A stretch of DNA of 64,000 nucleotides, from positions 62,001 through 126,000 of the forward strand of contig NZ_BAABKD010000001.1 of NCBI RefSeq assembly GCF_039543645.1, written 5' to 3'. The stretch is from Paenalcaligenes hermetiae. Its GTDB lineage: Bacteria; Pseudomonadota; Gammaproteobacteria; Burkholderiales; Burkholderiaceae_B. Shown piece after piece: positions 42,366 to 50,861 of the stretch; the stretch's first letter is position 1, and each line of letters starts with the position of its first letter. A program made the translations under genes and the position numbers. The notes beneath the pieces were generated by a model. It saw only the letters and a list, made by a program, of their open reading frames with translations. It was not told the origin of the DNA and ran no database searches.

Positions 42366-42386
42366 ATGGCATACCAAATGGCATAC
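42366..42386. repeat. Right pair of ATGGCATAC repeats (probable integrase arm sites)
   Basis: ATGGCATAC at 42366-42374 and 42378-42386, same orientation and same 12-bp pitch as the left pair at 18742-18762. Confidence 0.65.
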
Positions 42387-42403
42387 CAAGAGTAGCAGAA
42401 AAC

Positions 42404-42430
42404 AAAAAAGCCCTTGAAAATCAAGGGCTT
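42404..42430 (-). terminator. Island-supplied terminator for tRNA-Ser
   Basis: Stem AAGCCCTTGA/TCAAGGGCTT followed on the minus strand by six T residues, 13 bases beyond the tRNA CCA end and inside the island. It replaces the presumed original terminator now at 18565-18601. Confidence 0.8.
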
Positions 42431-42439
42431 AATTTAAAT

Positions 42440-42457
42440 TCTTGGCGGACAGAGAGG
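42440..42457. repeat. Right attachment repeat inside tRNA-Ser
   Basis: tcttggcggacagagagg, identical to 18607-18624. It covers the 3' terminal 15 bases of tRNA-Ser(GGA) plus three bases beyond the CCA. Confidence 0.9.
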
Positions 42458-42533
42458 GATTCGAACCCTCGGTACGGGGATACCGTACACACGCTTTCCA
42501 GGCGTGCACCTTCAACCACTCGGTCACCTGTCC
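42443..42533 (-). tRNA. tRNA-Ser (anticodon GGA)
   Basis: 91 bases with a complete cloverleaf: acceptor GGACAGG pairing with the 3' CTGTCC, encoded CCA end, anticodon stem CACGC/GCGTG with loop CTGGAAA (anticodon GGA), long variable arm GTACGG..CCGTAC, and T loop GGTTCGAATC. The serine class II variable arm fits. It decodes UCC/UCU. It is the integration target of the island and remains intact. Confidence 0.97.
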
Positions 42534-42590
42534 AAAATCTAGCAAAGAATATAATTATAAAGGCTTTAAAATAAAAAGCAAGCAAAATGC

Positions 42591-43208
42591 TTATTTCGGT
42601 AAGCTCAGCATGCGCTCCACATAGCGTGCAATTGCATCCACCTCTAAGTTCACGGGGCTACCAACTTGTAAGTGCTTTAATGTAGTCACTTGAACGGTAT
42701 GGGGGATAAGATTAATGCTAATTTCACACCCCTGTGCCAAATCCACCACCTGATTGATGGTTAAGCTAACGCCATTGACCGTGACACTGCCCTTATAAGC
42801 CAAGTATTTCGCCAATTCAGTGGGTGCAACAATACGCAGTTCAAACGATTCCCCAACGGGCTCAAATGCAGACACCGTACCCACCCCGTCGACATGCCCC
42901 AGCACCATATGCCCATCTAGGGTGTCGCCTAAGCGCATCGCATGCTCTAAATTGACTTCGCCAAGCTGATCCAAACCCACGGTTCGATTTAGGCTTTCGC
43001 GGGAAATATCAATACTAAAGGCCTGGTCTTCTAAATCCACTACCGTCATACAGGCGCCTTGAATCGCTATGGAATCGCCTAATTGGCAGCGGCTCAAATC
43101 AAAATCCGGGCACGCAATGCGTAAACGCAAGCCCGCCTGTGGATCCTGAGGATCGAGCTCTTGAATTGCTGTGATTTCCCCCACAGCACTAACAATGCCT
43201 GTAAACAT
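42591..43208 (-). CDS. ribE: Riboflavin synthase, alpha subunit
   Basis: The 205-aa enzyme dismutates two 6,7-dimethyl-8-ribityllumazine molecules to riboflavin. It contains two lumazine-binding repeats: MFTGIVSAVGEI at the N-terminus and the internal repeat beginning near residue 98 (HMVLGHVDGVGTV). The LTINQV / VNLEVD motifs near the C-terminus are typical. It lies 8 bases after ribD and ends 57 bases before tRNA-Ser. No FMN riboswitch is seen in the short gaps of this operon. Also named ribC in some genomes. Confidence 0.95.
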   Translation of the reverse strand: MFTGIVSAVGEITAIQELDPQDPQAGLRLRIACPDFDLSRCQLGDSIAIQGACMTVVDLEDQAFSIDISRESLNRTVGLDQLGEVNLEHAMRLGDTLDGHMVLGHVDGVGTVSAFEPVGESFELRIVAPTELAKYLAYKGSVTVNGVSLTINQVVDLAQGCEISINLIPHTVQVTTLKHLQVGSPVNLEVDAIARYVERMLSLPK

Positions 43209-43216
43209 AATGGCTC

Positions 43217-44350
43217 CTACTGAGATAACTGCTGTAAATGACTAAGCAGTGTGTGCCAGCTCTGCGGCTGGCGCATAATCAAACGCACATCGTCCCCTAC
43301 CTTTTGACTTTGTAAAAGCTCAAAACGATAGGCCTGGTCTAAATGCGATAAAGGGTTGATCTGGGTAACGGGCCTACCTTCGCCAAGTAGCACCGGCGCA
43401 ATATAGCTAATCAAACTATCTACATAACCGGCTTGTAGCAATGCCCCATTAAGACGAGCACCGGCTTCTACATGAACTTCGTTAATTTGCTGCTGCGCCA
43501 ACCAACGCATAACACTGTGTAAATCCACCTGCCCATCGGCGTTTGCATTTAGTACTATCACCTGAGCATTTTTATCTGCGAGCGGCTGCAAGCGATCAGG
43601 CTGTTGGACACAGGTAAAAATCCAAACAGGATGCCCGTCTAACATCTTGGCGTCCAATGGAAAGCGTAACTGACTGTCTATCACGGCTCGGATTGGCTGA
43701 CGTGGTGTTGCAATATCACGCACGTTTAATTGAGGGTCATCGGCCAAAACCGTACCAATCCCCGTTAAGACCACACAGCTACGCGCACGAAACTGCTGTC
43801 CATCTAAACGAGCAGCGGCCCCTGTGATCCATTTTGATTCGCCATTTGCTAACGCCGTGCGCCCATCCAATGAGGAAGCGGTTTTTAACCATACCCACGG
43901 CAAATTACGTACCATACGTGACACAAAACCAACGTTGATCACCAACGCCGCTTCCGTTTCCACGCCGGTTATGACCTCTATCCCAGCCGTACGCAGTTGT
44001 TGAACCCCACGCCCCGCGACTACAGGATTTGGGTCCAACATGGCAATGACCACCTGCTTGGGTTTAAGCGCAATCAACGCCTCTACACAAGGGGGGGTGC
44101 GCCCGTGATGCGAACAAGGTTCTAAGGTGACATAAAAAACCGCCTCGTCCCACGCAGTAAAGCCCTGCGACTGGGCTTGGCGAATTGCCATCACTTCTGC
44201 ATGCGCTCCACCTGCCATTTGCGTGGCGCCACGCGCGATGATTTGGTTATGATGCACAATCACACAACCCACTCGCGGATTGGGACTAGTGATATATAGA
44301 GACTGGCGAGCAGCGGCTAAAGCCTGCTGCATAAAAAAAGCATGGTTCAC
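43217..44350 (-). CDS. ribD: Bifunctional riboflavin deaminase/reductase
   Basis: A 377-aa two-domain enzyme catalysing two consecutive steps of riboflavin synthesis: deamination of the pyrimidine, then NADPH reduction of the ribosyl side chain. The N-terminal CMP/dCMP-deaminase domain has zinc ligands in GGAHAEV and LEPCSHHGRTPPC. The C-terminal RibD reductase domain starts near residue 145 (PWVWLKTASSLDGRTA), with VEAGARLNGALL and the EGRP motif. ATG 44350 overlaps the nrdR stop by 4 bases, so the genes are coupled. Confidence 0.96.
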   Translation of the reverse strand: MNHAFFMQQALAAARQSLYITSPNPRVGCVIVHHNQIIARGATQMAGGAHAEVMAIRQAQSQGFTAWDEAVFYVTLEPCSHHGRTPPCVEALIALKPKQVVIAMLDPNPVVAGRGVQQLRTAGIEVITGVETEAALVINVGFVSRMVRNLPWVWLKTASSLDGRTALANGESKWITGAAARLDGQQFRARSCVVLTGIGTVLADDPQLNVRDIATPRQPIRAVIDSQLRFPLDAKMLDGHPVWIFTCVQQPDRLQPLADKNAQVIVLNANADGQVDLHSVMRWLAQQQINEVHVEAGARLNGALLQAGYVDSLISYIAPVLLGEGRPVTQINPLSHLDQAYRFELLQSQKVGDDVRLIMRQPQSWHTLLSHLQQLSQ

Positions 44351-44814
44351 GATGAGGACGGGGAGTCGTCTTGCATTGCATTAATGGCTTCGACGAACTC
44401 ACGAATATCATTAAAGCTTTTGTATACGGAGGCAAACCGTACATACGCTACCTGATCCAGCTTTTTGAGCTGCTCCATAACGAGCTCGCCAAGCTGCTCG
44501 GTAGTGACCTCGCGCTCCCCGCTAACAAGCAAACCCTCTGTGATCCGCGCTACGGCCGCATCGACCTCTTGTACTGGCACAGAACGCTTGCGTAAAGCTA
44601 AATCCATGCTAGCACGTAATCGTGCCCCGTCAAATTCCATGCGGCTACCACTGCGCTTAACCACAGCGGGCATCATCAGATCTGCCCGTTCATACGTTGT
44701 AAAGCGACGCTCGCATTTTACGCAACGACGGCGGCGGCGGATACTACCACCATCCTCTGAGACACGAGAATCAACGACCTGAGTGTCTTCATAACTACAG
44801 AACGGGCATTTCAT
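44347..44814 (-). CDS. nrdR: Transcriptional repressor NrdR
   Basis: A 155-aa regulator of ribonucleotide reductase genes: N-terminal zinc ribbon (MKCPFC...CVKCERRFTTYE) and an ATP-cone domain (RSGSRMEFDGARLRASMDLALRKR) that senses ATP/dATP. ATG 44814 is the family's standard start (MKCPFC); an in-frame TTG at 44820 is less likely. It lies between glyA and ribD on the same strand, the usual beta-proteobacterial order. No nrd genes or NrdR boxes are in the window. Confidence 0.96.
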   Translation of the reverse strand: MKCPFCSYEDTQVVDSRVSEDGGSIRRRRRCVKCERRFTTYERADLMMPAVVKRSGSRMEFDGARLRASMDLALRKRSVPVQEVDAAVARITEGLLVSGEREVTTEQLGELVMEQLKKLDQVAYVRFASVYKSFNDIREFVEAINAMQDDSPSSS

Positions 44815-44846
44815 AGGCAATCAACGCCCCCGAAGGGGCCTAAGTA

Positions 44847-46091
44847 TTAACGGTAAACAGGCAAACGAGCCGTTAGCTCGTGTACGCGTTTACGCACGTT
44901 GGCTAAGTTTTCTTCGTCATTGGGGTTATCCAACACATCAGCAATCAAATGCGCCGTTAGCTCGCAATCGGCCTCGGTAAAACCACGTGTGGTCACCGCA
45001 GGGGTACCTAAACGAATGCCGCTGGTCACAAAAGGCGACTCGGGATCATTAGGAATCGCATTTTTATTGACAGTGATGTGTGCTTTGCCTAAAGCGTCTT
45101 CGGCTTGTTTACCAGTAAGACCTTTAGCACGTAGATCAACAAGCATGACGTGGCTTTGAGTACCACCCGATACGATGCGTAAGCCCCGCTCTACTAGAGT
45201 GCGAGCTAGTACATCGGCATTTTTTACTACCTGAGCCGCGTAGTCTTTGAAGCTGGGCTCGAGTGCCTCTTTGAAGGCAACGGCTTTACCTGCAATCACG
45301 TGCATCAAAGGACCGCCCTGAATGCCTGGGAAAATAGCAGAGTTAATGATTTTTTCATGCTCGGCTTTCATCATAATGACACCACCACGCGGGCCGCGTA
45401 AGGATTTATGCGTTGTGGACGTCACAAAGTCAGCATGTGGCACTGGGTTGGGGTATTGTCCACCCGCAACTAACCCTGCATAGTGGGCAATATCCACCAT
45501 AAAGAGCGCGCCGTTTTCTTTGGCAATACGACCAAGACGCTCAAAATCAATGTGCAAAGAGTATGCCGACGCACCAGCGACAATTAATTTAGGCTTGTGT
45601 TCTTTAGTTAGGGCCTCGACCTGCTCGTAGTCAAGTACTTCGTTCTTGTCTAGACCATAAGAAATGAAGTTATACAGCTTACCCGACGCGTTCACAGGAG
45701 AACCATGCGTTAAATGCCCGCCTTCGGCTAGGCTCATACCTAAAACGGTATCACCGGGCTTTAATACCGCCATGTAAACGCCTTGGTTTGCCTGAGAGCC
45801 AGAGTTAGGCTGTACGTTAGCGGCTTCGGCACCAAACAGCTTTTTCAATCGATCAATGGCCAGCTGCTCCACAATATCAACAAACTCACAACCGCCGTAG
45901 TAACGACGACCTGGGTAGCCTTCGGCGTATTTGTTCGTCAGCTGCGAGCCTTGGGCCTGCATCACTGCAGGACTCGTGTAGTTTTCAGAGGCAATAAGTT
46001 CGATATGCTGCTCTTGGCGCACGTCTTCTTTTTGAATGGCGTCCCAGATTTCGGGGTCAACAATGTCTAGGGTATGAGAACGATCAAACAT
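44847..46091 (-). CDS. glyA: Serine hydroxymethyltransferase
   Basis: The 414-aa PLP enzyme converts serine and tetrahydrofolate to glycine and 5,10-methylene-THF, the main source of one-carbon units. The PLP lysine motif STTHKSLRGPRGG is present, with SEGYPGRRYYGG-type N-terminal and GIRLGTPAVTTRG C-terminal blocks. AGGA lies 7 bases before the ATG. It is the first gene of the glyA-nrdR-ribD-ribE run. The 158 bases upstream are AT-rich and hold the promoter, but no glycine riboswitch or PurR site is clear. Confidence 0.97.
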   Translation of the reverse strand: MFDRSHTLDIVDPEIWDAIQKEDVRQEQHIELIASENYTSPAVMQAQGSQLTNKYAEGYPGRRYYGGCEFVDIVEQLAIDRLKKLFGAEAANVQPNSGSQANQGVYMAVLKPGDTVLGMSLAEGGHLTHGSPVNASGKLYNFISYGLDKNEVLDYEQVEALTKEHKPKLIVAGASAYSLHIDFERLGRIAKENGALFMVDIAHYAGLVAGGQYPNPVPHADFVTSTTHKSLRGPRGGVIMMKAEHEKIINSAIFPGIQGGPLMHVIAGKAVAFKEALEPSFKDYAAQVVKNADVLARTLVERGLRIVSGGTQSHVMLVDLRAKGLTGKQAEDALGKAHITVNKNAIPNDPESPFVTSGIRLGTPAVTTRGFTEADCELTAHLIADVLDNPNDEENLANVRKRVHELTARLPVYR

Positions 46092-46249
46092 GAAAGATCC
46101 TAACTAAAAAAAGAGGGCAACTAAAGCCAGCATTTTACCGCTTTAGCGAGCTTTGAGCTGTAAAAACACGAGCCATATGCCGTATTTTATGCAAAAACTC
46201 GCTAAAACCACACTAAACCGCGTTTTTTTCACATGATAAATGAAAAAAA

Positions 46250-46888
46250 CTAATTTTTATCTACGAGTAAACGCGGGTTTAAAGTGTAAGTTCCCGTGAT
46301 CGAGGCTTGGCCCAAAATATGATCTTGGATAGCTTCCAGCACCTGAGCACCTGTAAACTTGCCTTTTAAGGGGACTTCGTCAATGGCTAAGGCATACACC
46401 GTAAACGTGTAACGATGCACTAAGGAATCATTCCACGGCGGACACGGCCCATCGTAACCGAAATAATCACCATTCATATCACGATCATGTGCGAACCAGT
46501 TAGTGAAATCATTCACCCCCTGACGCGTACCATCTAACGACAAGGGCCCTGCTTTACCACGCGGCGTTACCCCTTGCGCATAAGCCCCCTCGGCAATTTC
46601 TGTGGTATTTGCATCAATATCCACAAGCACCCAATGATAAAAATCCACACGGGGCAAGTCGGATGGGACCTCGCGATCCGGCTGATTGACATCGTCTGGC
46701 TGAGAGGGAACATCTTTATCCACACACAAAATCACAAACGACTTTGTGCCCTCTGGCACCTCAGACCAAGCCAAATGGGGATTCATATTATCAGCCAATG
46801 CGACTCGGTTTTGCGCATCGTATTTACCAAAGGCATAACGCGTTGGTATGGGCTGCTGATCTAAAAAAGAATCACTGCGTAATTTCAT
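46250..46888 (-). CDS. YbhB/YbcL-family Raf kinase inhibitor-like (PEBP) protein
   Basis: A 212-aa phosphatidylethanolamine-binding-protein-fold protein. The family motifs NPHLAWSEVPEGTKSFVILCVDKD and FYHWVLVDID are visible, as are the YDGPCPPWNDSLVHRYTFTVYAL block and the C-terminal helix with ITGTYTL. ATG 46888 has AAGGAG 6 bases upstream and is better than an in-frame upstream TTG. It follows tyrS by 30 bases on the same strand. The bacterial function of the family is unclear. Confidence 0.9.
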   Translation of the reverse strand: MKLRSDSFLDQQPIPTRYAFGKYDAQNRVALADNMNPHLAWSEVPEGTKSFVILCVDKDVPSQPDDVNQPDREVPSDLPRVDFYHWVLVDIDANTTEIAEGAYAQGVTPRGKAGPLSLDGTRQGVNDFTNWFAHDRDMNGDYFGYDGPCPPWNDSLVHRYTFTVYALAIDEVPLKGKFTGAQVLEAIQDHILGQASITGTYTLNPRLLVDKN

Positions 46889-46918
46889 CGCTTGCTCCTT
46901 GTAGAAAATCAAGCCGTT

Positions 46919-48148
46919 TTAAGGGTTAATATGCACACGAGCAAAACGGCGTTTACCAACCTGAATCACATAGCTGCCCGCGGCCAGCTCTAAGCTACGA
47001 TCTTCAATGCGCGTACCATCTACACGTACGCCGCCCTGAGTAATATTACGCTGAGCCTCGCTACCGGAAGAAACCAAGCCAGCTTCGCGCAAGACATGAA
47101 TAATCCCCATCGGTGCGCCCGCTAACGTGACTTCGGGCATGTCTTCAGGCAGCGCGCCGTGCTTAAAGCGCGCCTCAAAACGCTGTAAGGCTTCTTCGGC
47201 ATCCCGTTGGCTATGGAAGCGCGCCACAATCTCTTGGGCCAACGCGACCTTGGTGTCGCGCGGGTTAGCTCCCGCCGCTATGGCCTCTTTAAAGCCTTGG
47301 ATTTCTGCCATGCTACGGAAAGACAACAACTCAAAATAGGTCCACATCAATGTATCCGAGATGGACATGATTTTTCCGAACATCGAGTCTGGGCTTTCGG
47401 TAACACCAATATAGTTACCTTTAGATTTGGACATTTTTTCTACGCCATCCAAACCCACAAGCAAGGGCATGGTTAAAATGCACTGCTGCTCTTGACCGTA
47501 TTCTTTTTGTAGCTCACGCCCCACAAGCAAATTAAATTTTTGATCCGTACCACCTAGCTCTAAGTCCGCTTTCAGCTGTACCGAATCGTAACCCTGCAAA
47601 AGAGGATAGATAAACTCATGCACCGAAATGGGCGTGTTGGACTTAAAGCGCTTGGTAAAATCATCACGCTCCATCATGCGCGCAACGGTATAACGCGAAG
47701 CCAGTTGAATTAACCCACGCGAACCCAGCTGATCGAGCCAGGTTGAGTTATATAAAACTTGGGTTTTTGACTGATCTAAAATTAAATTGGCCTGATCGCA
47801 ATAGGTTTGTGCGTTGGCTTTTACCTGCTCGGGGGTTAAAGGCGGACGTGTGGTATTACGGCCGCTGGGGTCCCCAATCGTAGAGGTAAAATCCCCGATC
47901 AAAAAGATCACCTGATGCCCCAAGTCTTGGAGCTGGCGCATTTTATTAAGCACCACCGTATGCCCCAAATGGATATCGGGTGCGGTAGGGTCTAAGCCCA
48001 ATTTAATGCGTAGCGGCTCGCCGGTCGCATGGCTACGTGCCAACTTACGCGCGAACTCCGACTCTACAATGAGCTCATCGCAACCGCGCTTAACTAGCGC
48101 CAAATCGGCTTCTACAGCAGGGGTAATGGGTGCGTCTTGTTGTGACAT
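46919..48148 (-). CDS. tyrS: Tyrosyl-tRNA synthetase
   Basis: A 409-aa class I aminoacyl-tRNA synthetase charging tRNA-Tyr. The HIGH motif is HLGHT, the KMSKS loop is KMSKSKGNYIG, and the C-terminal S4 RNA-binding domain covers the last 70 residues (SSGSEAQRNITQGGVRVDG). Length and motif spacing fit the TyrRS type 2 (TyrZ-like) group common in beta-proteobacteria. It diverges from the M23 peptidase gene across a 258-base gap in which I see no ORF or clear regulatory element. Confidence 0.96.
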   Translation of the reverse strand: MSQQDAPITPAVEADLALVKRGCDELIVESEFARKLARSHATGEPLRIKLGLDPTAPDIHLGHTVVLNKMRQLQDLGHQVIFLIGDFTSTIGDPSGRNTTRPPLTPEQVKANAQTYCDQANLILDQSKTQVLYNSTWLDQLGSRGLIQLASRYTVARMMERDDFTKRFKSNTPISVHEFIYPLLQGYDSVQLKADLELGGTDQKFNLLVGRELQKEYGQEQQCILTMPLLVGLDGVEKMSKSKGNYIGVTESPDSMFGKIMSISDTLMWTYFELLSFRSMAEIQGFKEAIAAGANPRDTKVALAQEIVARFHSQRDAEEALQRFEARFKHGALPEDMPEVTLAGAPMGIIHVLREAGLVSSGSEAQRNITQGGVRVDGTRIEDRSLELAAGSYVIQVGKRRFARVHINP

Positions 48149-48406
48149 AAATAGACCTGATGAAAACTTTATCGCAAAAGGGGTCGAAAAACTAGTGTAA
48201 ATAAGCTAGCATAACGCTTGGACTTAAAATCTGCACGCAAAAAGCGTGTTGTCCAGCACTCGTATCAATCATATCAAAGCAATTTTGTGAGCCTTTAGCT
48301 CGCAAAACCTGCTTTTACCGTATTTTTTTGGCTAAAGGCTTAGATTGTAACCCTAAATTCACTTGGGTTATGGCTCTACCTCTACATCTCACAAGGTTTT
48401 GGTCTC

Positions 48407-49774
48407 ATGCTTAACAAAGGGAATAACGGAACGCCTTCCTCCGCCCCCCAGCACGCCAGCCCCAAAAAAAGTAAATTCATTCAAAAGTCTCTGCTCGTCA
48501 TTGCCTTTGGGCTCTTTGCGGGCGCCGGTGCAATTGCCGTCGTCCAGCCTCAAAATGAGCCGGTGGTTTATCAGGCCACCCAAGCGCTCGACTTACCCGC
48601 AGGAGTAACCCCACTGGGTTCTCTTTCTACAGAGCCTTTTATTCATGAAACCCGCATTCGTCGCGGTGACACTTTAGCTGGTTTGCTGCAACGCCTCCAG
48701 GTCGAGGCTCCCGGCTTACAGGCATTTTTAACCCATGATAAAAATGCCCGCTCTATTTACAAACTTTACCCTGGACGCGCCCTACAGGTTGCTTTAACCC
48801 CAGACAATGATTTGCTCTGGCTGCGCTATGTACACACCCCAGCGGACACCGAAAAAGGCGAAGCCGTATCTAAATGGCTAGAAGTTCGGCCCGATGGGCA
48901 AGGTAGCTATGTGGCTACTGAACAATCGCTTGCGGTGGAAACACATGTACAAATGGCCGAAGGAGTGATTACTTCTTCACTCTTTGGTGCAACCGATGCT
49001 GCTAACATCCCCGATGCCGTAGCGTTACAAATTCCAGAGATTCTCGGCTCCAAAGTTGACTTCATGAAAGACCTGCGTAAAAACGACCGCTTCCGTGTGA
49101 TCTATGAAACTTATAGTCACCAAGGACAGCGTGTGGGCGCAGGCAAGATTTTAGCGCTGGAATTTGAAAACCAAGGCAAAACACACGAAGCGATGTGGTT
49201 TGCTCCCGATGGCGAGGGCGGTGGTTATTATGATTTTGCTGGCCAAAGCTCTCAGGGGGCATTTTTGCGTAATGCGTTGAAATTCACTCGCATTAGCTCC
49301 ACCTTTGGCGGTCGTCGCCACCCTATTCATGGCAACTGGCGCAATCATAATGGGGTAGATTATGCCGCCCCGACGGGCACGCCCATTCACGCTACCGCCG
49401 ATGGCGTTGTCAAATCGATTGGTAATCAGCGTGGCTACGGCAAAACCATTGAGCTTGAACATCACAGTGGTTACAGCACCTTATACGCCCACCAAAGCCG
49501 TTTTGCTCCCAACCTAAAAAAAGGTGACCGTGTTAGTCAAGGCCAGCTCATTGGCTATGTGGGTTCAACCGGTTGGGCGACGGGGCCACATCTTCATTAC
49601 GAGTTCCGCATCAATAACAAACCGGTCGACCCTTTAGCGGTAGACCTTCCTGTTGCTAAAGTTCTTGATCCCAAACAGCGCGCGGCATTCGACACCGTCG
49701 CCGCCCAGTACAAGAACCAGTTTGCGGTACTCAAAGGCCTAAATGAGCCGCTCGTGGCCGCACTAGACGACTAA
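48407..49774 (+). CDS. M23-family murein DD-endopeptidase (MepM-like)
   Basis: The 455-aa protein has an N-terminal membrane anchor (residues about 26-46, SLLVIAFGLFAGAGAIAVV). A LysM-like/OapA region (IRRGDTLAGLLQRL) and an inhibitory N-terminal domain follow. The C-terminal peptidase_M23 (LytM) domain has zinc ligands in RHPIHGNWRNHNGVDYA (HxxxxxxxHxGxD) and HLHYEF, so the domain looks active. It would cut peptide cross-links in the periplasm to allow wall expansion. It is 1 base upstream of anmK, linking wall cleavage with recycling. Confidence 0.93.
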   Translation: MLNKGNNGTPSSAPQHASPKKSKFIQKSLLVIAFGLFAGAGAIAVVQPQNEPVVYQATQALDLPAGVTPLGSLSTEPFIHETRIRRGDTLAGLLQRLQVEAPGLQAFLTHDKNARSIYKLYPGRALQVALTPDNDLLWLRYVHTPADTEKGEAVSKWLEVRPDGQGSYVATEQSLAVETHVQMAEGVITSSLFGATDAANIPDAVALQIPEILGSKVDFMKDLRKNDRFRVIYETYSHQGQRVGAGKILALEFENQGKTHEAMWFAPDGEGGGYYDFAGQSSQGAFLRNALKFTRISSTFGGRRHPIHGNWRNHNGVDYAAPTGTPIHATADGVVKSIGNQRGYGKTIELEHHSGYSTLYAHQSRFAPNLKKGDRVSQGQLIGYVGSTGWATGPHLHYEFRINNKPVDPLAVDLPVAKVLDPKQRAAFDTVAAQYKNQFAVLKGLNEPLVAALDD

Positions 49775-49775
49775 T

Positions 49776-50861
49776 ATGCTGTTTATCGGCATCATGTCTG
49801 GTACCAGCACAGATGGCGTGGATGCGGCCTTATGCCGTATCCATGCGTCTGACCAGCTGGAGGTAATCCATCACTACAGTGAGCCCTTTGATGCAGCGCT
49901 ACGCGCTGAAATCCTACAACTGAATCAATCAGGGGTTGATGAGCTGCACCGTGCCGCGTTGGTTTCAAACCAGCTCGCTGATTATTATGCACATTGTACT
50001 CAACAACTTTTGCTGCACGCCCAAGTGCCCTCCTCGGCGATAACAGCAATTGGCGTGCATGGTCAAACTGTGCGTCACGCCCCACATCTCGGTTACACCA
50101 TACAACTAAATGCCCCCGCCCGCCTAGCCGAATTAACAAAAATCCACGTTGTGGCAGATTTTCGGTCTAAAGACATTGCCGCAGGCGGTCAAGGCGCCCC
50201 TTTAGTACCTGTTTTTCATCAGGCGGTTTTTGGTGCCCCAACACCACGCGTTATTTTAAATCTGGGGGGGATAGCCAACATTAGTATTTTACGCCCGCAA
50301 CACGCCCCAACTGGCTTTGATACGGGCCCAGCCAATGCTCTGATGGACGCGTGGATCCAAAAACATCAAGCCTGTCGTTTTGACCAAAATGGAGCGTGGG
50401 CGGCCCAAGGCACGCCCGACCCTACCCTACTGCAAACGCTATTGACAGAACCTTGGCTGGCCTTACCGCCGCCTAAATCCACGGGTCGCGATTTATTTAA
50501 TCTTAGGTGGTTAGAATCCCATTTACAAGGGACAGCCCTAGCGCCAGTAGACGTACAAGCTACCCTTGCATGTTTTACCGCTACCACCGTAGCGCAAGCC
50601 ATCCACCAGCATGCTGCGGATGCTACTGAAATTATTCTTTGTGGTGGGGGGGCCTACAACACCCATTTACGACAACAGCTGGTCACACAAATAAAAAAGC
50701 CCATCCGTTTAAGTGATGAGCTAGGCATCGGCGCACAGTGCGTCGAAGCAGCGGCCTTTGCGTGGTTAGCCTATGCGTATTGGCAGGATATCCCAGCAGG
50801 ACAACCCAGCATTACAGGGGCTAACCACCCAAGTATTTTAGGCGCGTGGCATAAGGCCTGA
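49776..50861 (+). CDS. anmK: Anhydro-N-acetylmuramic acid kinase
   Basis: A 361-aa kinase of the ASKHA fold that opens and phosphorylates 1,6-anhydro-MurNAc to MurNAc-6-phosphate in murein recycling. Motifs: MSGTSTDGVDAAL at the N-terminus, GQGAPLVPVFH, LNLGGIANISIL, GFDTGPANALMD and the ELGIGAQCVEAAAFAWLA ending. It is co-transcribed with the M23 peptidase. Its stop codon directly abuts the stop codon of convergent erpA, with no spacer. Confidence 0.96.
   Translation: MLFIGIMSGTSTDGVDAALCRIHASDQLEVIHHYSEPFDAALRAEILQLNQSGVDELHRAALVSNQLADYYAHCTQQLLLHAQVPSSAITAIGVHGQTVRHAPHLGYTIQLNAPARLAELTKIHVVADFRSKDIAAGGQGAPLVPVFHQAVFGAPTPRVILNLGGIANISILRPQHAPTGFDTGPANALMDAWIQKHQACRFDQNGAWAAQGTPDPTLLQTLLTEPWLALPPPKSTGRDLFNLRWLESHLQGTALAPVDVQATLACFTATTVAQAIHQHAADATEIILCGGGAYNTHLRQQLVTQIKKPIRLSDELGIGAQCVEAAAFAWLAYAYWQDIPAGQPSITGANHPSILGAWHKA

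Larger units (their letters stand above)
18607..42457. mobile_element. Integrative island (satellite/genomic island) inserted at tRNA-Ser(GGA)
   Basis: About 23.8 kb bounded by an 18-bp perfect direct repeat, 18607-18624 and 42440-42457. The right copy is part of the intact tRNA gene. A tyrosine integrase lies next to the left repeat, and paired ATGGCATAC repeats lie inside both ends. Inside are an AlpA regulator, a DUF3987 helicase/primase and an inovirus Gp2-like protein, as in P4-like satellites. Defence-type cargo includes IetAS, a Type ISP enzyme and unknown proteins. No tra, relaxase or virion genes were recognised, so mobility probably relies on a helper or is excision-only. Confidence 0.88.

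Noticed and set aside
42534..43216. FMN riboswitch controlling ribE/ribD
   Set aside because: The genes are separated by only 8 bases or overlap, and no conserved RFN-type sequence is visible upstream of nrdR or glyA.
44822..44844. GGCCCCTTCGGGGGCG hairpin after glyA as a rho-independent terminator
   Set aside because: It lacks a T tract and nrdR follows immediately, so read-through is expected; it may at most modulate nrdR translation.
48149..48406. T-box or other riboswitch upstream of tyrS
   Set aside because: No T-box sequence or specifier stem could be made out, and T-boxes are not expected in proteobacteria.
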